A DNA stretch of 64,000 bases from Isoperla grammatica (GCA_945910005.1 OX246744.1:46414623-46478622); one strand, 5' to 3'. Positions 1 through 14,280 are shown, numbered from the stretch's first letter. Notes: generated by a model not told the origin, from the sequence alone. Made by a program: numbers and translations.

Positions 1-120
1 ACGCCCACCGTTCCAGGTAACCAAAGACAGGTATAAGTATAGTAAATTGTTATCCCTAGTTGACCTGTTTCAATTAGATGGTAGTAACTAGAGAAGTAGA
101 ACATTAAGTTGATACCATTA
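1..120 (+). repeat. Dispersed repeat family D, right part of a copy
   Basis: Begins CGCCCACCGTTCCAGGTAAC. Related copies are at 3340-3590 (+), 12345-12490 (-), and 25225-25880 (+). Shared blocks are CACGCCCACCG, GTTTCAATTAGA, AGAGAAGTAGA and TTAAGTTGGTACC. Coding content none; probably a non-autonomous DNA transposon. Confidence 0.6.
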
Positions 121-565
121 AATTAAATAAATTCACATTTAGAGTCTACCCACTCAGTAACTAAACTGATTTGCAGTGGGGGACTTTAATTTAAAGCGAC
201 TAAATTTATTTATTTATTTATTTGCCTGTCGATTAATACATGGTACAAATATAGGCATCGTCAATCTTATAATATACATACTTAATATACATAAACTTAA
301 TATACATATTATGATCAGATTAAATAGAGACATTGGAGATACAACCAACCCTGTAGGCTCCGAACACCATCGACGAGTGAGCGAGCGATAACCAATCAAA
401 GATCGATATTTCAAATACGAAACATATGAATCAGTGATTGGACAGTGCGAACACCTGCGGACAAATGTCAGAATCAACAAGGCCGATTCAGAACAACTTT
501 GAATTTAATGAGTGCTTCGTTGCTAGGACGGCTCCAAAGCCAACGTTTACTTATTCCTATGCTGG
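118..565 (-). mobile_element. SINE family A copy, interrupted, head missing
   Basis: Contains the conserved body of the family in reverse: AGAGTCTACCCACTCAGTAA, CAGTGGGGGACTT, CACCATCGACGAGTGAGCG and TTCGTTGCTAGGACGGCTCC. About 130 bases (roughly 208-340, AT-rich with TTTA repeats) interrupt the body compared with the copies at 10381 and 24480. The tRNA-like head is absent. Confidence 0.8.
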
Positions 566-847
566 AATAACTGGGCTGTGTCGCAAGCATGAGTATACTC
601 AGGTTGGGCCAACTGACCGCATATTAGCACCAGGCAGACATCGGGTGTTTCAACTCTGTTATCAGACGAGGAAGTTTGGCAACATGGCACGTGGGACCTG
701 TGGGTTTATCCTGCTTCCCACGTAGAGGGGCATGGGTTCGGTTCCCGGCTACGTAGACCCCACTAGGTGTATAAGCTACCCCAGGCTGCGCTGACACTAG
801 AGGTGCATGTTTTAAGCAAGGCGCGATAGAACGAAATGTGCTAAAGC

Positions 848-1052
848 TGAGAAACTGTAAGAATGACGGCCCCCTCCATATCCCCTCCACAGCTACCCGA
901 CCCCCCCTCAACTCCGTGACAACCTGTCAAAATGAAATACGTAACTGAAAATCAGTTTGTTTCAGTTGTTCAGCTAGTTGTTTCACGGAGTTAAGGGGTG
1001 GTCGGGTAGCAGGGGAGGGGATAAAGGGGGCCGTCATTCTTACAGTTTCTCA
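848..1052. mobile_element. Foldback MITE
   Basis: Long imperfect inverted arms of about 80 bases. The left arm begins TGAGAAACTGTAAGAATGAC at 848 and its complement ends at 1052. Arms include GGCCCCCTCC and the complementary GGAGGGG...GGGGGCC. No ORF; target duplication not clear. Confidence 0.75.
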
Positions 1053-1689
1053 ACTATATTTGATGTGTTTTGCATACTTTTATTTCTCACACATCCACAT
1101 ACGCCTACTACGTAAACAACACTTGAAATGAAATCGCCAAATAAAACGAATTTTGAGGTATTTTACCTGAAATAAAAACATTTTGAGTTCAAAAACCGAA
1201 ATAACAACCAATGTGGCGCCTATTTCAAATATGAAAATGGAAATTTCCGTGGTGTTTAAAAATTAAATCATACGAATTTGCAAAAACAAATCGTAAATTG
1301 GGCGTACGTAAACGACACACAAATGTGTCTATTTTGGCCATAATAAATAATTTAAAATACGACTACATGCGATTTGAATAATCATTATTAATTTGTATAT
1401 TGCATATAGCTGTTATTGATTATTTCACCGTCTTGCAATTCCTAAAAACATATTATAACACCACTTTTGTTTTTACAAAAACAAAATTTATGAACAATTA
1501 AAACCATTTGAAAGTCCTCTAGCTATCACTATCACGACAATGACACACTTAACCTGATAGGCGACCAAGGCCGGACACGGAAGCTTCGCCTCGCCGACCA
1601 CAACTCAAAGCTGACACCGACCGATTGTGTAATTAAAACAAACAATATATCTAATTTTTTTTTTGTCGTTTGTCTTTGTAGTAAGTTGT

Positions 1690-1835
1690 ACGAACTGACT
1701 TTCAGTGGTGGACATTATTATTATGTTCCTCGTTGCTACGACGGCTCCTTAATCACAGTTAACTATCATTGATGGATGTAAAACCCTGAGCTCGAACCGG
1801 GAATCGAACCCCGAGCAGGGGAACCATACACACAT
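1690..1835 (-). mobile_element. SINE family A-related fragment
   Basis: Contains TTTCAGTGGTGGACATT, TTCGTT-like GTTCCTCGTTGCTACGACGG and a reversed B box (CCGGGAATCGAACCCC). It resembles the variant at 14281-14545. Diverged and truncated. Confidence 0.6.
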
Positions 1836-1839
1836 TTAA

Positions 1840-2206
1840 CAGGGAAGGATACCTCTACGTCAAAAACCACACACAATTTTCATTTTTAAATTATATCTCA
1901 AGAATGGAGTTCGAAACCGAAAACCCGAATCAAAGCGCACAGTGGTTCGGTAAGCCCTACACACTGAAGGTTCTAAATTGTGTCTTACATTATAATCAGT
2001 ATGGTTTTTATCTTTAATTACTGTTAATACTAATTATCGATTTAATAATCAAAATAACTACGCCAATGGTTATATTTCATTGAGTCTGTAGGGCTTAGCA
2101 AAACACAGTGCACCATTGACTCAGATTTTCGATTTTGTTTTGCAATCTTGAGATATAATTAAAAAAATATTGTCTGCGGTTTTTGACGTAGAGGTACCCT
2201 TCGCTC
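1840..2206. mobile_element. TTAA-flanked MITE, family E
   Basis: TTAA at 1836-1839 and 2207-2210. Termini are inverted repeats of about 25-30 bases containing ACCTCTACGTCAAAAACC on the left and its complement on the right. A related element lies at 41748-42134 in a PTPRN intron. No ORF of interest. Confidence 0.75.
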
Positions 2207-2210
2207 TTAA

Positions 2211-2585
2211 CACTAAGAGCTACGTGAGTATCGTATTTTACGGTAGGTACTGTCAACAATATGTTTCCCATACATTTATTTATTGCACACTATTCTACTC
2301 ATCTAATTACTTCCTTAATTATCAATCTCTCCAGGAAATTCATTTTAAAACCACACATTCAACATCGTATGAGTGTTGTTAACATCTCCTGAGCTATCCG
2401 CCCGGTGAATGGGAGGCCTGGGTTCGCTGCTCGGTTAGGGTGCCCAAGTGACGTCACACCCCTCATCGCTCAATACTGACAGATGTGAGTGGAGGGGGGG
2501 GGGGGGTCTGTTCATTGGTACAGCCATTGTTCAGTGACTGTTGTAAACCAGTACCAACGTAACTACTCTCATACCAACCTCAGAT
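2211..2585. other. Unassigned stretch with G tract
   Basis: No gene or clear repeat seen. It includes a G run at about 2494-2505 and a TACCAACCTCAGATCT edge shared with family D elements at 20120 and 25260. Confidence 0.5.
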
Positions 2586-2589
2586 CTAA

Positions 2590-3312
2590 CGTAAATTTTT
2601 TATGACAGACAGACAGCCCCTGAAACTTACGTAATTATCTCAGAATCTGTGGTATTTCACGCAAGTATGTTTATATACGCTGAAAGTAGATGTAATTGAG
2701 ATTAATTAGAAAGAATCAAGTTAGGTGAATATACTCAGGTTCTCTTACAAATCGATACTTTGTATGACATTACGTAATTTTATAATGTCAGACAGCCAGT
2801 GAAACTTACATTATTATCTTAAAATCTGTGGTATGTCAAGCAGGTTTGTTTACATACGCTGAAAGTAGATGTAATTGAGATTATAATTAGAAGGAATCAA
2901 GTTAAATGAATATACTCAGGCTCTCTTTCAAATCAATACTATGTGTGACATTACGTAATTTTTTTATGACAGACAGCCCCTGAAACTGACGAAATTATCC
3001 CAAAATCTGTGGTATGTCACGCAAGTATGTTTATATACGCTGAAAGTAAATGTAATTGAGATTAATTAGAAGGAATCAAATTAAGTGAATATACTCAGGT
3101 TCTCTTAGAAAACAAAACTTTGTGTGACATAACGTAATCTTCGAATGACAGACAGACAGCACCTGAAACTTACGTAATTATCTCAAAATCTGTGGTATGT
3201 CACGCAGGTATGTTTATATACGCTGAAAGAAGATGTAACTGAAATTAATTAGAAGGAATTAAGTTAAGTGAATATACTCAGGTTCTCTAACAAATCGATA
3301 CTTTGTGTGACC
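2590..3312 (+). repeat. ~180-bp tandem repeat, four units
   Basis: Units share GACAGACAGCCCCTGAAACT, TCTGTGGTATGTCACGCA, ATACGCTGAAAGTAGATGTA and GAATATACTCAGG. Starts are near 2605, 2785, 2965 and 3148. The same repeat occurs in the opposite orientation at 27495-27925. Confidence 0.85.
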
Positions 3313-3339
3313 TACTGCGCATTACATGCACGCTGTTTC

Positions 3340-3590
3340 AATGAAAATCAGTAGATACCTGGCGTTCTTTCACACATTCCTAAGTGCAGTCTTGTCCTCG
3401 AGCCTCACTAGCCACGCCCACCGATCCGGATAACCAACCGAAGGTTGTAAATTATCCCTAATGGACCTGTTTCAATAGACGGTAGAAACTATAGTGAAGT
3501 AGATAATTAAGTTGGTACCGTTGGACGCGGCTATGTCGTAACCATGAGAATGGGGCAAGTTGATTGTTACCAACCTGTCGGTACCAACTC
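3340..3590 (+). repeat. Dispersed repeat family D copy
   Basis: Contains CCTGGCGTTCTTTCACACAT, then AGCCACGCCCACCG, AAGTTGGTACCGTTGGACGC and GGCTATGTCGTAACCATGAG. Same block order as at 25317-25880. Confidence 0.65.
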
Positions 3591-3940
3591 GGATTCAACA
3601 CTTGATTAGCGTAATCAATGTGCGCCAAACCGGATGTATTCAGAGATTTATATAATCATTGTTCGAAGGAAACTTAGCGAGAGTCTTTTGTTTGAAATCC
3701 ACCATGCTCGTTATCAGTATCGGGATCGCAATCGCAGTCGGGAATTCGTGAAAGAGTTAACTGGTTCTTATGGCGCTGCTCACTACTAAATCGTAATGTT
3801 ATGTTTTGTAATGGGAAAATGTATGATAACGATTCTAATTCCGATTACGATGCCAACAATTATTGTGGTTAGAACTTGACAAACATTGTGAATTATGAAC
3901 ATTCACAGACATATAATAGTCATAATTTTTGTAGGAATAC
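3591..3940. other. Unassigned stretch
   Basis: No coding or structural feature that I can support. AT-rich; short ORFs only. Confidence 0.5.
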
Positions 3941-3944
3941 CCGT

Positions 3945-4345
3945 TATAGGGTGTACACCAGCTTTACCTGATGTGCCCCTCTTCAGGTGACTAACTAGGT
4001 TATTAGGGTGTTTGGATAGCTGGGGAGGAATGTCCGAGGGCTGTTAGAAGGACTCAGTCCCAGCATTCGCCTTTACGACGGAGAAAAACCTCCGAAAAAA
4101 CTGATGCCGGTGGCCGGAATCGAACCGGCGACCTCCCGTATTAGAGTCTCGCGCCTTACCGCTGAGCCACCTGAAATCAAACCGCCAGCGCAGTTGACCG
4201 CGGTCACTGCGTTCCAGGTTCGAATCCTGGCTTGGGCATGGATGACATGTGACGTTTTTTCATCTTCATTATCGCCTACTCATCGGCTTGATCAGCATCG
4301 TTGCAAACATATGAGACGTTTAACTCCAAATATCACTATCAGAAA
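3945..4345. mobile_element. Composite of two tRNA-derived SINE heads in opposite directions
   Basis: At 4104-4172, read on the minus strand, are an A box (TGGCTCAGCGG) and B box (GGTTCGATTCC) with tRNA-like spacing. At 4217-4227 on the plus strand is a second B box (GGTTCGAATCC), followed by a body with ATGAGACG also seen at 19060, 34030 and 42440. The acceptor stem does not pair, so this is not a tRNA gene. The left part (3945-4100) recurs inverted at 6190-6310. Confidence 0.7.
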
Positions 4346-4790
4346 CCTTTGCTCGTTGGTCCAGTGGTTAGCATCCCTGCTTCCAATGCAGAAGGGGGTT
4401 CAAATCCCGCTTCAGGCAGAAGTTTTTTAACTTCTTATGTGGATTCAATTCCATTACTTCTTGGCTTAGGAATAAGTAAACGGTGACTTTGGAGCCGTCC
4501 TAGCAACGAAGACTCAATAAATTCAAAGTTGTTCTGAATCGGCCTTGTTGATTCTGGCATTTGTCCGCAGGTGTTCGCACTGTCCAATCACTGATTCGTA
4601 TGTTTCGTATTTGAAATACCGATCTTTGATTGGTTATCGCTCACTCGTCGATGGTGTTCGAAACCTACAGGGTTGGTTTAGTCACTTTAAATTTAAGTCC
4701 CCCACTGCAAATCAGTTTCGTTACTGAGTGGGTAGACTCTAAATGTGAATTTATTGAATTTATTTTTATTTATTTATTTATTTGTCTACA
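4346..4790 (+). mobile_element. SINE family A, full-length copy with Pol III promoter
   Basis: A box TGGTCCAGTGG at 4357-4367 and B box GGTTCAAATCC at 4397-4407 match tRNA consensus. The body contains GGTGACTTTGGAGCCGTCCT, GTTGTTCTGAATCGGCCTTG and CTCACTCGTCGATGGTGTTC, ending in AGAGTCTA-type sequence and a (TTTA)n tail at about 4765. Other copies: 118, 10381, 24480, 28757, with variants at 14281 and 14761. Confidence 0.85.
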
Positions 4791-5046
4791 CTTCGTGTTA
4801 GTGCGCGCGTCGCTAGTTGAGTGAATCTAGCACCGACGCGATTCAATCATGTTGTTTTGTTCTGCGCGACGCTAGCGCTGCGCCATGATAGTGGGCGTCG
4901 AGTCAACTCCCACGCGACGCCCTATGGGAAATACGGCCACTGCGCTTCGAGGCTCCAATATCCTCTCTCCGTCACATTCATTATTGATAGCTCGAAACAC
5001 AGAAACAAGCTGCACATCTCAATGCTTCCCGTTTTTCTCTTTTTAA

Positions 5047-5455
5047 GCCCGATTCACAATTGAAATAAGAGTTGCAATAGTGAAATAGCAATAAGGTTTA
5101 TATGCGAATTGGAACATACAATCACAATGCTGTGGTTCACAACTGTCACAGTGGATTGAAATAGTCATAAGAATTGAATCAATTCCATTTCTTATTTCAA
5201 CTTACCATGATGCTCTTTATGACGAACCAATCAGAACGCAGACGAGCCATACTAGAAGGTCAACTACGGAAATAAAAATAAAAACAGTGGCACCAGATAT
5301 TTTGCTGTTATAGTCAAATGATAGTAAGTACACACTTAAGGCGCTGCTTTGTCTACTTAAATAAGCAACAAGTCGTCGGTTGTGAACCAGTTACTTGTTA
5401 TTTCACTATTTCACTGTTTCTTATTGCAACTCTTATTTCAATTGTAAATCGGCCT
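5047..5455. mobile_element. TTAA-flanked MITE with ~24-bp TIRs
   Basis: TTAA at 5043-5046 and 5456-5459. The left end GCCCGATTCACAATTGAAAT and right end (reverse) AGGCCGATTTACAATTGAAA are inverted copies, extending into GAGTTGCAATA. No ORF. Confidence 0.8.
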
Positions 5456-5745
5456 TTAATCCTACTTACTAATTAGGACAACATAATTACAAACACATAG
5501 ACGTCCGTCAAAATGGTTTTTATTTTAGTGTGGGTTTTGTATTTTAATTGACAAAGTTCGGTTATCTTGAGTAAAAGCTGCATTTCAGCAGTTTTATCCA
5601 TATTTCCTATTTCCCCCACGTGGGTAGCATCGTTTTTAAATCTACTTATAAATATTTATACAGTGATTTGATTGAAATTTCTCCAACTCAGGTTGGTTTG
5701 AGATGCTGGGCATACGCGAAGTTTCTCCCAGACTATGGTTGCAAC

Positions 5746-6159
5746 TAGGAATATCAACGATAATCGCATATCGATAAATACCGATAATATCGTATATCGA
5801 TGTTAAATTCTGTGCGATATCCCGATAATCGCGGCGACTTGATTTCATATTGGAATTTGGCGCCTGCTTAACGTTAGCCGAGCCATTCGAGCGACCACCG
5901 ACCAGCCGCCGAGTGTCCTCCTTCGATGTAGCCGCAGGAGAACTATTCGCCACTACCCTCCACCCCCCCCCCCCCCCCATATGACGCAATGTTAAAAAGG
6001 TAGTATTAGTGCTTGTTTCATAATATCGCGGTGATATATCGCGATAAAAATTGAAAATGCAATATCGAGACGATATTTTTTTGCGTCGATATCATCGCGA
6101 TAATTAGTTATTGTTGTTGCGATTATCGATATGGAATTTCATATCGTTTGACATTTCTA
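5746..6159. mobile_element. hAT-type MITE with 8-bp target duplication
   Basis: An 8-base direct repeat GTTGCAAC sits at 5738-5745 and 6160-6167. Termini TAGGAATATCAA and, reversed, TAGAAATGTCAA match at 10 of 12 bases. The interior is full of ATATCG/CGATAT palindromes and a C run at 5963-5979. TSD length and ends fit the hAT superfamily; no transposase. Confidence 0.85.
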
Positions 6160-6189
6160 GTTGCAACACTTAAGTTATTGCGTAAAATT

Positions 6190-6606
6190 ATGTCTCAGTC
6201 GTAAAGGCGAATGCCAGGATCGAGTCCCGCCATCAGCCCTAGGACATTTTTTCTCAGCTATCCAAACACCCTAACATACCTAGCTAGTAACCTGAAGAGG
6301 GCGCATCAGATAAGGCCGGGTGCACCCCCCAAAACAATATTATTATCGCCGTGTTCATTGGTCGACATGACCGTTGACCTTCCAACAGCCGCGACACGCG
6401 ATCACACTCAACACGTATGTCGTGTGAACAGGCTGTTAGTGTAGGTAGTGTAGATGTAGGCAGCTCTCTTAATAATAATAACACCCTGCTGTATAGGGTA
6501 TAGGGTGTACTCCAGTGTCGTATGTAGACATTTAGTGTAGGCCTAGTGTAGATGTAGGCAGCTCTCTTAATAATAATAACACCCTGCTGTATAGGGTATA
6601 GGGTGC
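6190..6606. repeat. Repeat fragment and 95-bp direct duplication
   Basis: 6190-6310 is the inverse of 3960-4080 (shared TCCAAACACC and GCGAATGC). 6438-6512 and 6533-6606 are direct copies sharing GTAGATGTAGGCAGCTCTCT and ACACCCTGCTGTATAGGG. No coding sequence. Confidence 0.7.
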
Positions 6607-6625
6607 ACTCTAAATCTATTTATAA

Positions 6626-6815
6626 CTGCGTTCCAGAATTCATCGGATTAATAAGCCAACAGTAATCCGAGTGTTCCAATATTCATACTGGATGGCTTCT
6701 TACATGTTCCAGAATCAATCACTAGCTAATCCCATCTCTCATTCAACTCGACCATTTCTTGAGATTTCTCGGATTACTTGGATCCGTTGTGGCGCGAATT
6801 TGATTTGATTTTTTT
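6626..6815. mobile_element. MITE family B, 5' part
   Basis: Starts CTGCGTTCCAGAATTCATCG and contains GCCAACAGTAATCC, GTGTTCCAATATTCATACTG and GGATGGCTTCTTACATGTTC, as in copies at 25925, 32771, 43082 and 59883. It is cut off on the right by simple repeats. Confidence 0.75.
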
Positions 6816-6832
6816 TTACTTTTAACTGATGG

Positions 6833-9134
<2,302 letters not shown>

Positions 9135-9150
9135 GTTGTGACGTCCAAAG

Positions 9151-9154
<4 letters not shown>

Positions 9155-9196
<42 letters not shown>
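9155..9196. repeat. (TA)n microsatellite
   Basis: About 20 TA units directly after the tetranucleotide array. Confidence 0.95.
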
Positions 9197-9199
<3 letters not shown>

Positions 9200-9203
<4 letters not shown>

Positions 9204-10120
9204 GGTACATGTGTATGGCATTGCTACATCTACTATACTACACTACAAAATTACAAAAACACGACAAAATTACGTGATTAATGTAATTACATGAAATGCA
9301 AGGATAGGTCAGAGGGACAGGCATTGAAGGTTTAGTTTGTTAGTCACTGGGGTCGCCAAGAATTATTTAAAGTGTAGAATGCTTTTGCTAAGAGAGAGGT
9401 TTTCAGTCTATATATTAAAGGAGTGGGAGAGAATTAGAGTCTTTTGCTGATTGGGGAAGTTGGTTGTAAATTTTACTGCATAGGGCTGTGGTTGAAATAT
9501 ATGTGTGGTTTGATGTGGGGATGAAAATGTTACAGATGGATCTAGTAATTATGAGAGTGGTTGGCATTGTTTACTAGAAAGTGGTCAGGATAAGAGTAAA
9601 GAAAGAAGCGGCTGTTATTATTATTATTAGAAATATGCTATTGTTGTTACTATTAACTCATCATTCCAAGTTTAAAAACTTCCTGTACACTATACCCCAC
9701 AATTGAACAATAATACAACTTTTTGCGTCTCGATGTCTACGTTTTTGTTTTTTTTTATGTCAGACTGGCATGGAACAATTGACAACTACTATTACCGATG
9801 TGACGCCATGTTCAGAACAAAGCCTGGCATGCACATAGACGCGGCTAATGGGGCACATTCACATGAATTAGGGTAACTCGCCGCGTGGCCAAGTTATCGA
9901 CTCAGGAAAGGCTAAAAATAAGATTCGCAGTTTCCTTGACGTCTTCGTGAGTGGTCGATATAGTAGGATGACGTCACTAACTACGTGTTGCTGCCTGCGA
10001 GACTATGTACAGGTCACGCGATGCGCGCACGCACGCAGGTCAAACATTGTCCAAATGATCTCCAGAGAAACAAAACACATCTTTTAGTTAATTATGTGGT
10101 GTTTAACGACGTACTCGACG
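9200..10120. other. Unassigned stretch
   Basis: No gene, element ends or repeat that I can support. Short ORFs and ordinary composition. Confidence 0.5.
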
Positions 10121-10121
10121 G

Positions 10122-10252
10122 CGGGGTCGTAATCATGTAGGGGTTGTTTGGAGAAACGGGACAACGGGGTCATAATGATGTAGGGGTTGTTTGGAGAAAC
10201 GGGACAACGGGGTCATAATGATGTAGGGGTTGGTTGGAGAAACGGGACAAGT
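10122..10252 (+). repeat. 43-bp tandem repeat, three units
   Basis: Each unit has CGGGGTC, GTAATCATGTAGGGGTTG (or TAATGATGTAGGGGTTG) and GGAGAAACGGGACAA. The last two units are nearly identical. Confidence 0.85.
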
Positions 10253-10380
10253 AGGAGACCCAATATTACAATGAGTTGAGTCTGCGGCAGCAGAGAGTGA
10301 GAATTTAAAGTTTTAGCTGTTCGTTTCTTTAAAACAATTTTTAAAACCTAAATTTGTGGGAAGATACACCGGACAGATAA

Positions 10381-10812
10381 TTAAATAAATAAATAAATAA
10401 ATTCGCATTTAGAGTCTACCCACTCAGTAACTAAACTGATTTGCAGTGGGGGACTTCAATTTAAAGCGACTAAACCAACCCTGTAGACTTCGAACACCAT
10501 CGACGAGTGAGCGATAACCAATCAAAGATCGATATTTCAAATATGAAACATATGAATCAGTGATTGGACAGTGCGAACACCTGCGGACAAATGCCAGAAT
10601 CAACAAGGCCGCTTCAGTACAACTTTGAATTTATTGAGTGCTTCGTTGCTAGGACAGCTCCAAAGTCACCGTTTACGTATTCCTAAGCCAAGAAGTAATG
10701 GAACTGAATCCTTAATAGAAGTTAAAAAACTTCTGCCATGAAGCGGGATTTGAAACCCGGGACCTTCTGCATTGGAAGCAGGGATGCTAACCACTGAACC
10801 AACGAGCCACCT
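10381..10812 (-). mobile_element. SINE family A, full-length copy
   Basis: Reverse orientation: (AAAT)n tail at 10381, body as in the 4346 copy, and a tRNA-like head with reversed B box (GGATTTGAAACCC) near 10746 and reversed A box near 10790. It ends at AACGAGCC. Confidence 0.85.
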
Positions 10813-11019
10813 CAGCGAGGATTATCAGGGTCTGCAGATAACGGACAAATATGCCAAATCCATTACTAAATGCGATAACACGATACTATTGTACTATCGT
10901 TTTTAATCCAAACGTAAAGAATTTTGTAAATATTTATTTTTGTTATCTGTAGGCCCTGGTGGTATTTAAAAAAGATTTTTTAAAAATATGTTTTAAAGAT
11001 AGAAAACATAAAATTGTCA

Positions 11020-11150
11020 CGATCTGCTGCCGCAGAGTCTTGGGGAAAAGGGAGGATCTCTTTTCGTCGCCTCTTACGATTGGCAGGGTCACCCTGGGTA
11101 AACTTCTAGCCGGGGGGAGGGGGGGGGGGGGGGGGGGGGTGGTTTGGAAA
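11020..11150 (-). repeat. SINE 3' fragment plus G tract
   Basis: Contains TCGCCTCTTACGATTGGCAG, the same conserved block as at 30733, 42646, 42730 and 48388. A near-pure G tract runs from about 11113 to 11140. Confidence 0.65.
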
Positions 11151-11269
11151 CGTGTGGGGGTCAATAAAAACACCGCCATAGCAACGAAGCTCATCATAGT
11201 AAATGGTAGAGAGAACATGTCCCCCACTAAAATTCAAAAATTCTATTATTTTATATCCAATTGTGTGCC

Positions 11270-11475
11270 TGGAATTGTTAATTCTGTTGTTGGATAAATG
11301 AATAATAATCAGTTCTTGGAACTGAGTGGGTGGACGATAAATACAAATGATATTTATTTTAATTGCTTTTTGAGGATTCGTGCAATTTGTGAGTGGAAAC
11401 ATATTTTTCCAAGTTGCAAAACTGATGTTTAAAACAACCAGAGTTAAATTTCCACTGGTGAAACCGGGCCTTAGT
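11270..11475. repeat. Possible Harbinger-like MITE end
   Basis: GGTGAAACCGGGCCTTAG at 11456 resembles the right end of the Harbinger-like element at 50958-51688. A matching left end was not found. Confidence 0.35.
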
Positions 11476-11904
11476 AAAACAATGAATATTCGACATAAAT
11501 GTTGAGTCATAGTGTATTAATATACAAAAACAAACGAGCATTGCATCGAAATAACAACAAGTAGCAAACTTTGGAATATTTTATTATGAAAATATTTTAT
11601 TTGAAATGAGAATAATTCTTGTAGCTCCACACACCCACTAAATCCCAACGCAACAAATTGTTCAATATTTCTGGCCAGTCTTGTGTGTGATAAAAAAACA
11701 ATTTACTTTTCCAAATAACAAAACCGAAGAGACTAAAAATAAACTCCTAATGAAGCAAATGTCCATCTTTGAGCAAGGGGAAGTACTAAAATAGCTTTTC
11801 TTTGTAAATATAACGATTGTCCGAAGTCCGAAGGGGGGATGTTTGACCACACAATAAATATATTCCTTAAAACCAATATCCTACAATAAGGCACTAATAG
11901 TCGA

Positions 11905-12049
11905 TTTACAGCTACGCGTTGCGAGCGAAGCGAAGGCGCGAGCTCCAATCAGTGGCCGAGTTAGTGTGAAACTATTAACTTCTTTGCATGAAACTCGGCC
12001 GCTGATTGGAGCTCGCGCCCTCGCTTCGCTCGCAACGCGTAGCTGTAAA
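11905..12049. mobile_element. Foldback MITE, 58-bp arms
   Basis: Arms at 11905-11962 and 11992-12049 with a 29-base loop. The left arm begins TTTACAGCTACGCGTTGCGA and ends GGCCGAGTT. Only a few mismatches. GC-rich arms would form a stable RNA or DNA hairpin. Confidence 0.85.
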
Positions 12050-12344
12050 CGTAGCATAAAGCTGGTTTAATGTTCCGTTCAAATTTCCCAGAAATCCTAG
12101 AAAACTGTTCCCCGCGGCGATTCTTAGTTCTTAGTAATTTCTACTTGTACAGATACCCCCCTCCCCCCACCCCCCTTCATCGGGGCCCTAGCAACCAATC
12201 ATCCCACGACAGGAAGCTACGACATAAAGTCGAGATTGTTGCGAGTTTACTCGAGACATCGATACGAGCGTGGGGGGGGGGGGGGGGGGTGGAAGTTGGG
12301 GGGGTTGAAATACTGGGGGCAACCTTATAAAGTTGCCCCGACGT

Positions 12345-12490
12345 AAGTATTCTCATGCTTACGACATCCGAGTACAAAGGTACCAACTTAATCGTCTACT
12401 TCTCTAGTTTCTACCGTCTAATTAAAACAGGGCCATCAGGAACAATTTACGACGTTCCGTTGGTTACCTGGAACGGTGGGCGTGGCTACC
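12345..12490 (-). repeat. Dispersed repeat family D copy
   Basis: Reverse of the 25722-25870 block: GTACCAACTTAAT, TCTCTAGTTTCTACC and CCTGGAACGGTGGGCGTGGC. A G tract (12271-12289) lies just before it. Confidence 0.65.
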
Positions 12491-12499
12491 CAAGTAGCA

Positions 12500-12720
12500 C
12501 AAACTTGTGGCAAACTGATGGTAAACTGCGGATCGCCATAAATTGAAGTGATGGGCCATAGGCGGCGATGCGCTTACGGCCCGCTTATGGGGTTGGCCAA
12601 GCCCCCTTCTGTTTGCCGTAAGCGGGTTATCGCTTATGGGCCATAGGCGGGCCGCTGTGGAAAACCGACAGTTGCAAAAACTATAAACTATATTTTTTGC
12701 TACAGCGGCCCGCCTGCGCG
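12500..12720. repeat. GC-rich element related to the 60-bp satellite
   Basis: Holds GGGCCATAGGCGG twice, GTTTGCCGTAAGCGGG, and a hairpin with GCGGGCCGCTGT at 12647 and its complement at 12701. The same words make up the tandem array at 20390-20905. Confidence 0.6.
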
Positions 12721-14280
12721 CCACAACCTTTATTGTGTTGATGTCATGGTTACGGCGCGTGAGCGGCGTGCTGTAGGGCCTGCATCTTTTTACAGCAGTG
12801 GGCCATCACTTTGCCACAACCCCAAAACGTATTGATTTCGCAAACGATCATCTGTTAACCGGCAGTTTACCGTCAGTTATATGTTCGACAATTGACTTAA
12901 TTTCACGTACACATCGGACAGTTCAAATTAAGCATTTGCTTTGTTATGACCCTGTCAGACGAGAGAAAAACTCGCCAAGAAGAATGTAAAAAATAAATTT
13001 GTATGCGCAAACTATACTAAATGTATTACCACTAAAAGAAAGCAATTTCGTGTTATGTTTATGAACATGCCACTCAATAAAGGACTCAAGACTTACATAA
13101 ATAGCGCTGCTAAGCAACCTCCTTTAAGCGCCAATGATGAATAATAACAATAAAACAACAATGAAAATTGACAGGTAAACCACTGTTTTTAGAAGTTTAT
13201 TTTCTTGCCACCAGAATGCATGTAGTCTATTTTGAGTGCTCTTTTTTACTTACATTTCTATTATTCACCTTGGCAGAGAATGAACAAAGTGGCCGTGAGG
13301 ACTGAGGAATGCGTAGGAGAAAGCACGGATATGGATATTATCTTAAAAAGGTATTTGCAGCAGTGTTAGTAACAAGAAATATACCAGCGTGAAATATGAT
13401 ATGATAAACGGCTGCAAGAACCTTAATAAGAAGAAATCAATGTACATAAGCAGTTGAGCTTTACCAGTTTTAATTATATTATTATTTGAAAGGTTTTACA
13501 GAGCAGTACTTATTATAAACAGACAGTATTTATTCCAAACATTAAATGAATTACATAATACATCATTTTCTATAGGTCTACCACTCAGAACATGATGCAA
13601 TGTTCCAGTTTCAGTTACAGAGAAGATAAAGCCAAATTTAGTTTTACTTGAGTGTCAGATGTCACATTATGTGACCTTAAGGTCAACAGGTAACATAAAT
13701 CTAGCACATTCTTACGATTTGTCAATGTCGGTGCATGAATCTCCTTCATTGGTGCTGACATGGCTTCTGAGGCCACCAGTGGCCATGGTGGCAATGTAGT
13801 ACGCCAGGTACCGAGTATTTATCAACGTTGTCTAGCTGAATACTGGTATTTAAGCTGAAATAAAATAGAAAAATACCTAGATAGAACAATGTTATGAAAA
13901 CTTCTTTGATTACGCCTAATAAATTTCAATTCGATGGCACTACAGCTGAGCATTTTTTATTTTTTTATATATTTTTTTATATTATGTACCTAATAGAAAA
14001 AGATAACAAGTCATAACAGGATATTTGGCCACTTGTGTAAACCAGAGAATGGGTTGCCAATCAACAATGCGATCAACGGAAAAATTGCGTTTTCAGGGAT
14101 GAAATAAAATTGTATGATTACGTACTATATGGTTTAAAATATGAAATTTAATAAAATTAACTAACAATTAATCGATTTCAAATTCACTAAAGGGTATTTG
14201 TGTCTGTGGCAGCTGTGGTATTTCTGTGGCAGAACGCAGGGACATACCTGATTGCACTACTTGTAAATGGAAATGAAAAA
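12721..14280. other. Unassigned stretch
   Basis: AT-rich with no supported gene, inverted repeat or tandem repeat. Only short, unconvincing ORFs. Confidence 0.5.

Noticed and set aside
4104..4172. Possible tRNA gene on the minus strand
   Set aside because: A and B boxes and T arm are present, but acceptor-stem halves do not pair and the block is part of a repeated SINE.
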